Positions 8,205-16,401 of a DNA stretch of 64,000 nt are shown piece by piece. How positions within the stretch are numbered: position 1 is the first letter of the stretch; each line of letters opens with the position of its first letter. The translations under genes and the position numbers were made by a program. Below the pieces are notes generated by a model. That model made no database searches. It saw nothing but the letters and a program-made list of their open reading frames with translations, and was not told the origin of the DNA. This DNA comes from WHSW01 sp963777775 (lineage in GTDB: Bacteria; Actinomycetota; Thermoleophilia; Solirubrobacterales; 70-9): NCBI GenBank assembly GCA_963777775.1, contig CAVZRL010000009.1:620001-684000 (forward strand), in the 5' to 3' direction.

Positions 8205-8879
8205 GTGGTGATAGGTGTCCTCCAGTTTCCAGGGTCGTGCGACGAGCGCGATGCGCTGCTCGCTTGCGAGCGGGTCGCAGAGGCGCGCCTGGTTTGGCAC
8301 GCCGACGAGGACCTGGGCGAGCTCGACGCAGTGGTGATCCCGGGCGGGTTCTCCTATGGCGACTACCTGCGAGCGGGGGCAATCGCCCGCTTCGCGCCGG
8401 CGATGGAGGCGGTGCGCGAGTTCGCCGCCGCGGGCGGCCCGGTGCTCGGGATCTGCAACGGCTTCCAGGTCCTCTGCGAGGCGGGCCTACTCCCCGGGGC
8501 GCTCCTGGCCAACGAGGGGCTCCGGTTCGTCTGCCGCCAGGTCGAGATCGAGGTCGAGAGCGCGGCGACCGCGGCAACCTGTGCCTGCACCCCCGGGGAA
8601 CGGCTGTCGATCCCGATCAAGCACATGAGCGGGCGCTGGTTTGCTCCACCGGACCAGCTCGCCGAGCTCGAGGCGAGCGGACGGATCGTGTTCCGCTATG
8701 CACCCGGCCAGAACCCGAATGGCTCGAGCGCCGACGTCGCCGGGGTCGCGAACGAGCGCGGCAACGTGGTCGGCCTGATGCCGCACCCCGAGCACGCCGT
8801 CGACCCGCTGACGGGCTCGGCCGACGGCCTGCGGCTGTTCAGGTCGCTGGCACGGAGCGCGGCGCCCGCACCGGCGTGA
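8205..8879 (+). CDS. purQ: Phosphoribosylformylglycinamidine synthase, glutamine amidotransferase subunit
   Basis: PurQ supplies ammonia from glutamine to PurL. It is a class I amidotransferase with nucleophile Cys84 in GICNGFQ, the PGGFSYGDYLRAG motif (46-58) and the His-Glu of the triad in MPHPEHA near residue 195. The length of 224 residues is normal. The start is GTG at 8205; a second GTG three bases later is equally possible. The stop overlaps the start of sulfotransferase 2 (GTGA), tying that gene to the purine transcript. Confidence 0.95.
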   Translation: MVIGVLQFPGSCDERDALLACERVAEARLVWHADEDLGELDAVVIPGGFSYGDYLRAGAIARFAPAMEAVREFAAAGGPVLGICNGFQVLCEAGLLPGALLANEGLRFVCRQVEIEVESAATAATCACTPGERLSIPIKHMSGRWFAPPDQLAELEASGRIVFRYAPGQNPNGSSADVAGVANERGNVVGLMPHPEHAVDPLTGSADGLRLFRSLARSAAPAPA

Positions 8880-9769
8880 GACGCGGCGGGCGGAGCCGCA
8901 CCCCGCCGCCCGCGCCCTTCGCGGTCGGGGTCGGGCGCTCGGGAACGACATTGCTGCGGTTGATGCTCGACGCGCATCCGCGGCTCGCGATCCCGGCCGA
9001 GACCCACTTCGTCCCCGAGCTGATCGCCCGGGAACAGGCGGGGGGCCACGCGCAGGAGCTGGTCGCCGAGATCGTCCGCTCGCGGACCTGGGGCGACTTC
9101 GGGATCGACCCCGAGCGGCTCAGCGCGCGCGTGCACGAGCTCGCGGACGGCGGCAGCGCCGGGGTGCTGCGCGCCTTCTACGAGCTCTGCGCCGAGCAGC
9201 GGGACAAGCCGCGCTGGGGCGACAAGACGCCGGTCTACGTCGCGCACATGCGGACGATCGCCGCCGTGCTGCCCGAGGCGCGCTTCGTGCACCTGATCCG
9301 GGACGGGCGCGACGTCGCGCTCTCGCGCCGCGAGCGCGGCATGGGGGCCGGCAAGCCGATCGGGGACGCCGCGCGACTCTGGCGGCGGCGGGTCGAGTCC
9401 GCCCGCAAGCAGGCGCGCCGGCTGCGCGGGCGCTACCTGGAGCTGCGCTACGAGGACCTGGTCGCCTCGCCCGAGGCCGAGCTGCGGCGGATCTGCGCCC
9501 TGATCGAGCTCGAGTTCGAGCCGGCGATGCTCGACTACCACCGCGCGGCGGCCGACCGGCTCGCCGAGCTCGGCGACCTCGACCCGGCGGGGGCGAGGCC
9601 CGGGCGCAGCGGCGCGGAGCGCCGACGGGCCCACGCGCCGGCGGTCCGGCCCCCCGAGCCCGAGCGCGCCGGCGGGTGGCGGGAGCGCATGGGCGAGGCC
9701 GACCGGGCCGAGTTCGAGGCCGAGGCGGGTCCCCTGCTCGCCGAGCTCGGCTACGACGTGGCATCCTGA
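8876..9769 (+). CDS. Sulfotransferase family protein 2
   Basis: The loop GVGRSGTT (18-25) and the 3' motif LIRDGRDVALS define a PAPS-dependent sulfotransferase of the Sulfotransferase_3 type. Shared family blocks are ETHFVPELI after the loop, RWGDKTPVYV in the middle and RYEDLVASPEAELRRIC near residue 190. The GTG at 8876 overlaps the purQ stop; a longer frame runs back through purQ but is a shadow. It is 297 residues. Three more copies (9.8, 10.9 and 14.1 kb) share the same block order, so they arose by tandem duplication. There are no transmembrane segments, so it is probably cytoplasmic. Confidence 0.87.
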   Translation: MRRGGRSRTPPPAPFAVGVGRSGTTLLRLMLDAHPRLAIPAETHFVPELIAREQAGGHAQELVAEIVRSRTWGDFGIDPERLSARVHELADGGSAGVLRAFYELCAEQRDKPRWGDKTPVYVAHMRTIAAVLPEARFVHLIRDGRDVALSRRERGMGAGKPIGDAARLWRRRVESARKQARRLRGRYLELRYEDLVASPEAELRRICALIELEFEPAMLDYHRAAADRLAELGDLDPAGARPGRSGAERRRAHAPAVRPPEPERAGGWRERMGEADRAEFEAEAGPLLAELGYDVAS

Positions 9770-9823
9770 GCTACTGCCGTTGGCCCCTCCGCTCCCGTCC
9801 GGGACCGACGGCGTTTCGAACTG

Positions 9824-10879
9824 ATGCTGGACTACTCGATCAGGATGTTGCGCAACCGCCGCCTGCGCGGCCGCGCCGAGCCCGGCGCGCCGGCCCCGTT
9901 CGTGGTCGGCGTCGGCCGCTCCGGCACGACCCTGCTGCGGATGATGCTCGATGCACACCCGCAGCTCGCAATCCCCCCCGAGACGCACTTCGTCAACCCG
10001 TTGATCCAGGCCTCGGGACGGATCCGCTTCTCACCCGCGATCGCCAGCAGGGCGATCGTCGCCGACCAGCGCCGGCGTTGGCGCGACTTCGGGCTCGACC
10101 AGCGCGAGCTGCTGGAGCGCTTCGAGGCGGTCGAGCCGTTCAACACCGCCGACGCGCTGCGCGCCTTCTACCGCCTCTACGCCGACAAGCACGGCAAGAC
10201 ACGCTGGGGCGACAAGACCCCCGACTACGTGCGGAAGATGAAGAAGATCCGGAAGACGCTCCCGGAGGCGCGGTTCGTGCACGTAATTCGCGACGGGCGC
10301 GACGCCGGGCTGTCGCAGAACGCGCGCATGATCAAGCGCGGCAAGCAACCCCTCCCACCGCGTGAGATGGCGCGGCGGTGGCGCAAGCGGATCATCAAGT
10401 CGCGCGAGGACGCCGCCGAGATCGCCGGCGGCGAGTACCTCGAGGTCCGCTACGAGGACCTTGTCGCCGACACCGAGGCGGTGCTGCGCCGGGTCTGCGA
10501 GCTGGTCGAGCTCGAATACGACCCGGTGATGCTGAGCTACCACGAGCGCGCCTCCGAGCGCCTGCAGGAGATGGCCGGGGCGCTGCCGGCGACCCGGGCC
10601 CGCCCGGAGCGCGAGGCCGGCGAGCGCGTCGCGGCGCACGAGATGACGACGAAGCCGCCGGACCCCGAGCGGCTGGCGGTCTGGAAGCGCGAGATGAACG
10701 AACCCGAGAACGCGGAGTTCGAGCAGGCTGCCGGATACCTGCTCGACGAGCTGGGTTACGAGACGGCGACCCCGCGCGAGGACTGGATCCCCCCCGAGGA
10801 GTGGGCGCGGGCGAAGGATCCCTCGACCCGCGGCAAGGGCGAGAGCGAGGGGCTGCTGGCTCGGCTGCGGGGCGACTGA
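9824..10879 (+). CDS. Sulfotransferase family protein 3
   Basis: A 351-residue paralogue with GVGRSGTT (29-36), PPETHFVN, RWGDKTPDYVRKM and VIRDGRDAGLS. A basic leader of about 20 residues (RNRRLRGR) precedes the fold. A 60-residue C-terminal extension after the conserved ELGYE end is rich in acidic and basic residues, and no function is evident for it. Between the motifs it resembles copies 4 and 5 more than copy 1. It is separated from copy 2 by 54 bases, with no obvious terminator. Confidence 0.87.
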   Translation: MLDYSIRMLRNRRLRGRAEPGAPAPFVVGVGRSGTTLLRMMLDAHPQLAIPPETHFVNPLIQASGRIRFSPAIASRAIVADQRRRWRDFGLDQRELLERFEAVEPFNTADALRAFYRLYADKHGKTRWGDKTPDYVRKMKKIRKTLPEARFVHVIRDGRDAGLSQNARMIKRGKQPLPPREMARRWRKRIIKSREDAAEIAGGEYLEVRYEDLVADTEAVLRRVCELVELEYDPVMLSYHERASERLQEMAGALPATRARPEREAGERVAAHEMTTKPPDPERLAVWKREMNEPENAEFEQAAGYLLDELGYETATPREDWIPPEEWARAKDPSTRGKGESEGLLARLRGD

Positions 10880-10945
10880 GCGGCTATCCTGAGCCGCTCG
10901 CCCGAGCCTTCCCCCTCCCTCACGGAGGCTCGCGCGGCCGACGAG

Positions 10946-11890
10946 ATGGGCCTCTTCTCCCGATCACCCAAGGACGACGCTCGCCGCCCGCCGGCGGTCT
11001 TCGTGGTCGGGATGAACCGCTCCGGCACGACCCTGCTGCGGATGATGCTCGACGCCCATCCCGAGCTCACGATCCCGCCCGAGACCCACTTCGTCCCCGA
11101 CCTGATCAAGGCCGCGCGCGAGCCCGGAGCGACCCCCGAGGACGCCCTGGCGGCGATGAAGTCCGCTCGCGAGTGGGGCGATTTCGGATTCTCCGACGAG
11201 CAGATGCTGACCAGGCTGCGGGCGCTTCCGAAGCTGCGGCCCGGACCCGCGGTCCGGACCTTCTACGAGGCCTACATGGAGCAGCAGGGCAAGCCGCGCT
11301 GGGGCGAGAAGACGCCGACCTACGTGCAGAAGATGAAGCTGATCCAGCGCGCGCTGCCCGAAGCGCGCTTCGTGCACGTGATCCGGGACGGGCGCGACGT
11401 CGCCCTCTCGGTTCTCGACCGGACGGTCCGCGAGCTGACCGCCGCGGACGTCGCGCGGCGCTGGCGTAAGAAGATCAGCAAGGCCCGCGAGGACTCGCCT
11501 CAGCTCGACCACTACACGGAGATCCGCTACGAGGACCTGATCCTCGACACCGAGCCGGTCCTGCGTAGGGTCGCCGAGTTGGTCGACCTGCCCTGGGACG
11601 ACGCGATGCTGAGCTATCACGAGCGCTCCGGCGAACGACTCCAGGAGATGGCACGAGCGCTGCCGGGCGACGGGCGGGCGAAGGAGCTCAGCGTCGAACG
11701 CCGGATGGCCACCCACGCGATGACCACCAAGCCGCCGAGCGCCGACCGGGTCGCGCGGTGGCGCACGCAGATGACGGCGCAGCAGCGCGCCGAGTTCGAG
11801 CAGATCGCCGGCGACCTGCTGGCCGAGCTCGGCTACCCGGTCGGCGCCGACGCCGTCGCGAAGGCGACGGCGCTGATCGAAGCCGCCTGA
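10946..11890 (+). CDS. Sulfotransferase family protein 4
   Basis: A 314-residue paralogue. The loop reads GMNRSGTT (22-29), with Asn where the other copies have Gly or Thr. The rest follows the set: IPPETHFVPDLI, RWGEKTPTYVQKM, VIRDGRDVALS and IRYEDLILDTEPVLRRV. The gene ends in ELGYPV like its neighbours. It is followed after 10 bases by the first glycosyltransferase, so sulfation and glycosyl transfer are probably expressed together. The acceptor is unknown. Confidence 0.87.
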   Translation: MGLFSRSPKDDARRPPAVFVVGMNRSGTTLLRMMLDAHPELTIPPETHFVPDLIKAAREPGATPEDALAAMKSAREWGDFGFSDEQMLTRLRALPKLRPGPAVRTFYEAYMEQQGKPRWGEKTPTYVQKMKLIQRALPEARFVHVIRDGRDVALSVLDRTVRELTAADVARRWRKKISKAREDSPQLDHYTEIRYEDLILDTEPVLRRVAELVDLPWDDAMLSYHERSGERLQEMARALPGDGRAKELSVERRMATHAMTTKPPSADRVARWRTQMTAQQRAEFEQIAGDLLAELGYPVGADAVAKATALIEAA

Positions 11891-11900
11891 CCGCATCCGG

Positions 11901-12995
11901 ATGCGCGTCGGCATCGTGACCAAATGGTTCGCGAGCGGCCAGGCGGTCGTCTCGCGCTACATCCGCTCGGCGCTCGACGAGCTCGGACACGAGACGTTCG
12001 TTCTCGCCAAGCCGGGAAAGGGCCCGCGCGCGCGCCAGGACAGAGTCGTCGATCCGGTCTGGGACCAAGCCGGGGTGACTACGGCCTCGGAGGCCGACGT
12101 CCCCGCCGCCGAGTACCAGCGCTGGGTCGCCGAGAACGCGCTCGAGCTCGTGCTCTGCGATCAGAACGACCAGTTCGCCGAGATCGCAGCCCTGCGCGCA
12201 AGCGGGGTGCGGACGATCGGTCGCTTCGTCTGGGAGCACTTCGCGCCCGAGCACGCCGGGCCGGCCCGGGAGGCCTACGACGTGATCTACTCGTTCACCC
12301 GCGCCGAGCGGCAGCGCTACGCCGAGCTCGGGATCGAGAGCCCGCTGCTCACCTGGGGCTGCCATCCGGAACTGGTCGCGGTGGCCGAGAGTCCAGCGAC
12401 GAGCGACGAGCGCCGAGCGGACGAAGTCCGGTTCTACGTTCCGGGCAGCTTCATGGGCAAGCGAAAGCCGTTCGCCGAGATCATCGAGGCGTTCACCCGC
12501 GCCCCCGGCGAACACCTGCGGCTCCTGGTCCGGGGCCAGGTCGATCGCAAGGGCGGCAAGCTCGAGCGGGCGGCCGGCGGCGACCACCGGGTGGTGGTCG
12601 AGCTCGAGGACCGGCCGACCGCCGAGCACCTGCGCCAGTTCGCGAGCTGCGACGTCTGCCTCTCCCCCTCGCGCTGGGAGGGACTCGGGCTGCCCCTCTA
12701 CGAGGCGGTCGCCTTTGGGATGCCGTCGATCACCAATGACTCGCCGCCGATGAACGAGATCGTGATCGACGGCGTGAACGGGATCTGCGTCGACTCGGTG
12801 CCCTGGGGCGAGGCCGGCTCGGGAATCCCCGCCTTCGACCCCGATTTCGAGCAGCTCACTGCGGCGATCGAGCGGCTCGGTGACGAGACGGAACGCAGCC
12901 GGCTCGCGGCCGGCGCGCTCGGCCTGCGCGGCGGCGAGCGAAGCTGGCAGCGTACGGTCGAGGGCCTGGCTGCGCTCGTCGAGGGCGTTCGTTGA
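11901..12995 (+). CDS. GT4-type glycosyltransferase 1
   Basis: A 364-residue GT-B fold glycosyltransferase. The N-terminal acceptor domain starts MRVGIVTKWF. The donor domain has VPGSFMGKRKP and the E-x7-E pattern in SRWEGLGLPLYEA (about 255-267), followed by GMPSITNDSPPMNE, as in retaining GT4 enzymes that use nucleotide sugars. The middle of the protein contains GRFVWEHFAPEH, shared word for word with glycosyltransferase 2. The acceptor and sugar cannot be inferred. It lies between sulfotransferases 4 and 5. Confidence 0.85.
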   Translation: MRVGIVTKWFASGQAVVSRYIRSALDELGHETFVLAKPGKGPRARQDRVVDPVWDQAGVTTASEADVPAAEYQRWVAENALELVLCDQNDQFAEIAALRASGVRTIGRFVWEHFAPEHAGPAREAYDVIYSFTRAERQRYAELGIESPLLTWGCHPELVAVAESPATSDERRADEVRFYVPGSFMGKRKPFAEIIEAFTRAPGEHLRLLVRGQVDRKGGKLERAAGGDHRVVVELEDRPTAEHLRQFASCDVCLSPSRWEGLGLPLYEAVAFGMPSITNDSPPMNEIVIDGVNGICVDSVPWGEAGSGIPAFDPDFEQLTAAIERLGDETERSRLAAGALGLRGGERSWQRTVEGLAALVEGVR

Positions 12996-12997
12996 GC

Positions 12998-14095
12998 ATG
13001 AGAGTCGGGGTCGTGAGCAAGTGGTTCAATCGCGGCCAACCCGTCGTCGGGCGTCAGACGCGCTCGGCGCTCGAGCAGCTCGGCCATCAGACCTTCGTGC
13101 TCGCGCGGCCAAAGAAGGAACGCGGACCGCGGCCCGGGGCGCTCGATCGAGACGACGTCTGGGACCAGCCCGGGGTGACCGAGGCATCCGCCTATGAGAT
13201 CCCGCTCGGCGAGTACCTCGAGTGGATCGACGGGAACGCGATCGAGGCGGTCTTCTGCGATCAGAACTACCAGTTCGCGGAGCTCGCCGAGCTGCGTGGG
13301 CGAGGCGTAAGGACGCTCGGACGATTCGTCTGGGAGCACTTCGCGCCCGAGCACGTCGTCGGCGCAGGCGACGCTTTCGACGTCGTCTTCTCCCTCACCC
13401 GTGCCGAGCAGCGGCGCTACGCCGAGCTCGGCATCGACAGCCCCTACATCCCATGGGGCTGCCATCCCGAGCTGATCGCGATAGCCGAGTCTCCAGCGGC
13501 GAGCGGCGAACGGCGAGATACCGTGACCTGTCTATTCCCCGGAGGCTTTCTCGGGCACCGCAAGCCGCTCGAGCCCGTCCTCGAAGCGTTTCAGGCAACC
13601 GACGACCCTCGGCTGCGGTTGTTGATCACGGCGCAGGTCGAACGCAAGCAGCTGCGCCCGGCGCTGGTCGCCGCAGATCGCGATCCGCGGATCGAGCTGC
13701 AGGTCGGAGACCTGCCAACCGACGAGCATCTGCGCCGGCTGGCGGGCTGCGACGTGGTGCTCGCGCCGGCGCGCTGGGAGGGCCTCGGCCTGCCGCTCTA
13801 CGAGGCGATCGCGTTCGGGATCCCGGCGATCACCAATGACGCGCCGCCGATGAACGAGGCGATTCACGCCGAGATCAACGGGGTTCTGGTCGCCTCGCAC
13901 CAGACCGGGACGGCGCGGTCGGGGATCGCGGCGCTCGACCCCGACGTCGGCGCGCTCACCGCGGCGATCGAGCGACTCGCCGACGACCGCGAGCGGGCCG
14001 AACTGGCCGCCGGCGCGATCCGGGTTCGCGACCACGAGCGACGCTGGGACGAGACCGTGCGGGGCCTGGGCGAGCTGCTGGGCGCGAACGGGTAG
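12998..14095 (+). CDS. GT4-type glycosyltransferase 2
   Basis: A tandem paralogue of the preceding gene, with the same start pattern (MRVGVVSKWFNRGQPVV), GRFVWEHFAPEH in the middle, and RWEGLGLPLYEAIAFGIPAITND near the C-terminus. By eye more than half of the positions agree. ATG at 12998 matches the paralogue's N-terminus better than TTG at 12992, which overlaps the previous stop. The product is 365 residues. Lack of signal or membrane segments suggests cytosolic action on an activated lipid or precursor glycan, which is inference. Confidence 0.85.
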   Translation: MRVGVVSKWFNRGQPVVGRQTRSALEQLGHQTFVLARPKKERGPRPGALDRDDVWDQPGVTEASAYEIPLGEYLEWIDGNAIEAVFCDQNYQFAELAELRGRGVRTLGRFVWEHFAPEHVVGAGDAFDVVFSLTRAEQRRYAELGIDSPYIPWGCHPELIAIAESPAASGERRDTVTCLFPGGFLGHRKPLEPVLEAFQATDDPRLRLLITAQVERKQLRPALVAADRDPRIELQVGDLPTDEHLRRLAGCDVVLAPARWEGLGLPLYEAIAFGIPAITNDAPPMNEAIHAEINGVLVASHQTGTARSGIAALDPDVGALTAAIERLADDRERAELAAGAIRVRDHERRWDETVRGLGELLGANG

Positions 14096-14110
14096 CTTGA
14101 ACTGCCGCGG

Positions 14111-15109
14111 ATGAGCGTTCTCGACCAAATCGACCGATACCGGCAGCGGGCCCGGATCGTGCGCGCCGGACGGCGCCTGCGCGGGCGCACCCCGGAGCCG
14201 CCCCCGGCCCCGTTCGTCTGCGGTGTGACCCGCTCCGGAACGACTCTGCTGCGACTGATGCTCGACTCTCACCCCGAGCTCGCGATCCCCGGGGAGACCC
14301 ACTGGGTGCCGAAGCTGATCAAGTCGTTCGAGCGCTCTCCGCAGAGCGCCGAGGACGCCGCCAACCTGGCGATCGACCACAAGCGGTGGGGCGACTTCCA
14401 CCTCGACGCCGCCGAGCTCAGGACGCGGATCGCGGCGCTCGATCCGCTCACCGCCGCCGACGCGATCCGCGCCTTCTACATGCTCTACATCGAGCGCGAG
14501 GGCAAGCGGCGCTACGGGGACAAGACGCCCGGGTACGTGAAGGAGATGCGGCGGATCCAGAGGGTCCTGCCCGAGGCGCGCTTCGTCCACATCATCCGCG
14601 ACGGGCGCGACGTCTCGCTCTCGCACCTGCGGATGAACTGGGGTCCCGAGACCTATGCCGAGTCGGCGCGGCTGTGGCGGAACCGGATTCGCAAGGCGCG
14701 CAAGATGGCGCCCTCGGTCGAGCACTACAGCGAGGTCCGGTTCGAGGAGCTCGTCGGCGACACCGAGGGCGTGTTGCGCCGGGTCTGCGAGTTCATCGAG
14801 CTCGACTTCGACCCGGTGATGCTCGACTACCACGAGCGCGCCTCCGAGCGCCTGGCCGAGAAGGCGCGCGAACTGCCGCGAAAGAACCGGCCCCCGCAGC
14901 CCGCCGCTGCGCGCCTCGACAGCCACCGGCTCGCTAACGAGCCGCCGCGCTCCGACCGGGTCGAGATGTGGCGCGAGCGGATGACAGCCGAGGAAGTCGC
15001 CGAATACGAGGCGGTCGCCGGCGACATGCTGGTCGAGCTCGGCTACGAGCTCGCCAGCGAGGAGGGGGAGCGCCGGGCGCGCGAGAAGTCCGCGGTCGCG
15101 CCCGCCTAG
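14111..15109 (+). CDS. Sulfotransferase family protein 5
   Basis: A 332-residue member of the cluster with GVTRSGTT (38-45), IPGETHWVPKLI, RYGDKTPGYVKEM and IIRDGRDVSLS. The short basic leader (IDRYRQRARIVRAGRRLRGR, residues 7-26) resembles that of copy 3. It closes the sulfotransferase/glycosyltransferase island and ends 13 bases before the end of the convergent secreted-protein gene. The intergenic gap holds no clear hairpin. Confidence 0.87.
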   Translation: MSVLDQIDRYRQRARIVRAGRRLRGRTPEPPPAPFVCGVTRSGTTLLRLMLDSHPELAIPGETHWVPKLIKSFERSPQSAEDAANLAIDHKRWGDFHLDAAELRTRIAALDPLTAADAIRAFYMLYIEREGKRRYGDKTPGYVKEMRRIQRVLPEARFVHIIRDGRDVSLSHLRMNWGPETYAESARLWRNRIRKARKMAPSVEHYSEVRFEELVGDTEGVLRRVCEFIELDFDPVMLDYHERASERLAEKARELPRKNRPPQPAAARLDSHRLANEPPRSDRVEMWRERMTAEEVAEYEAVAGDMLVELGYELASEEGERRAREKSAVAPA

Positions 15110-15122
15110 CCTGTGCCCGGGC

Positions 15123-16313
15123 TCAGGCCTGCCCGGGTGTGTAGCGGGCAAGCGCGAGGCCCGACGACGTCCCGAGCTCGATCCGCTGCGATCGCTTCAC
15201 CCTCTGGTCGGTGAGCAGCGGCTTCGCCGACCCGACCAGGTTCAGGTACAGCGTCGCGGGCACACCCGAGCCGTCGATCGCGTCCTTGGTGATCCGGATC
15301 GCGCCGGCCTTTGCGGTCGTGCAGGGCGAGGCGAAGCCGCTCGGGCCCTGGGTGCAGTTGAACCCGTTGGCTTCGGTCGCGTCGCCGCGCAGCTGCACGG
15401 CGCTGCGCGCGAGCCCGCTGGGATCGGTCGCGGTCGGGCTCTCGGCGAGGATCACCCGCGAGGAGATGAAGGTGTTGAACGGAAGCTGCCCGATCGTCGA
15501 CACGTAACCGCCGTCGAAGGCGAGCACCTCGCCCTTGGTCGGCGCCGCGATCGGGATCGAGTGCACGACGCGGCGCTTGACCTTCTTGCCCTCGATCAGC
15601 GGCAGCGAATCGTTGACGAGCTCGACGCTCGACTGAGTGGCCGGCGGCTGCACCTCGCTGCGTGCCTGGACGACGTTCAGCCTGCCCTTGTCGCGCTTCA
15701 CGCCACCGTCGGGGAGATCGGCGCCGAGGACGACCCGGTTGCCGTTGCGCGCGTTGCGATGCGACGCCCCGAGCAGCATGTTCACGTAGCAGGCGTTGGC
15801 CGGACAGGGGAGCGCGTCGGGGTCGGCGACCGAGGTCTCGAGATTCGGGAAGGCGAGGGTGCAGTGATGGTTGCGGTTCGGCCGGCGCTGCTTGCAGAGG
15901 ACTTGCTCGGGGGCGGAGAGCGGGATCGATTCGGCGCCAGGCTCGGGAGCCGAGGCGAGGACGATTCGCGCAGCGACGGTCGGGTTGAACTCGTAGCGGC
16001 GTCCGACGCAACGGGGGCCGCGGGCCACGCACGTGGTCGAGACCTGGACTTCGCCGCTGACCCGCATCCGATCGCCCGCCTCGATCCGCTTCAGCTGCTC
16101 GGGCCCAAGCGACATCACCACCCTCTCCTTGAGGCCGGGGTCGGTCGCGATCGAGACGCTTCGGACCAGCTCCGAGTCGTTGCCGGTGGTCGCCAGCTCG
16201 GCCTTTGGCGGCTCCTCCGAGCTGCCTGCCCTCGCGCCGGCCGGCGCGATCAGCAGCGCCAGCAGCGCAAGCGCTGCCGTCGGGCCGCGGCGGCTGTGGG
16301 ACGAGATCGCCAT
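15123..16313 (-). CDS. Secreted protein of unknown function
   Basis: The ATG at 16313 gives 396 residues with a clear Sec signal peptide: SSHSRRG followed by the hydrophobic ALALLALLIAPAGARA and cleavage before GSSEE. The frame extends upstream of this start, but that part looks non-coding. The mature part is soluble and rich in beta-type sequence, with about eight cysteines in spaced pairs (for example CVARGPRC, CPANAC) that could form disulfides outside the cell. I do not recognise a family. It is divergent from purL (88-base gap) and convergent with sulfotransferase 5. A role with the sulfated glycan is possible but unsupported. Confidence 0.65.
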   Translation of the reverse strand: MAISSHSRRGPTAALALLALLIAPAGARAGSSEEPPKAELATTGNDSELVRSVSIATDPGLKERVVMSLGPEQLKRIEAGDRMRVSGEVQVSTTCVARGPRCVGRRYEFNPTVAARIVLASAPEPGAESIPLSAPEQVLCKQRRPNRNHHCTLAFPNLETSVADPDALPCPANACYVNMLLGASHRNARNGNRVVLGADLPDGGVKRDKGRLNVVQARSEVQPPATQSSVELVNDSLPLIEGKKVKRRVVHSIPIAAPTKGEVLAFDGGYVSTIGQLPFNTFISSRVILAESPTATDPSGLARSAVQLRGDATEANGFNCTQGPSGFASPCTTAKAGAIRITKDAIDGSGVPATLYLNLVGSAKPLLTDQRVKRSQRIELGTSSGLALARYTPGQA

Positions 16314-16401
16314 CGGAGGATGACAACACGCCCGAGCCGTCGAAGCAGCGGTCGCGGCGCCTGCCTGAACGGCGACATGCAGAGGCGCGATACTGCGCGC
16401 C

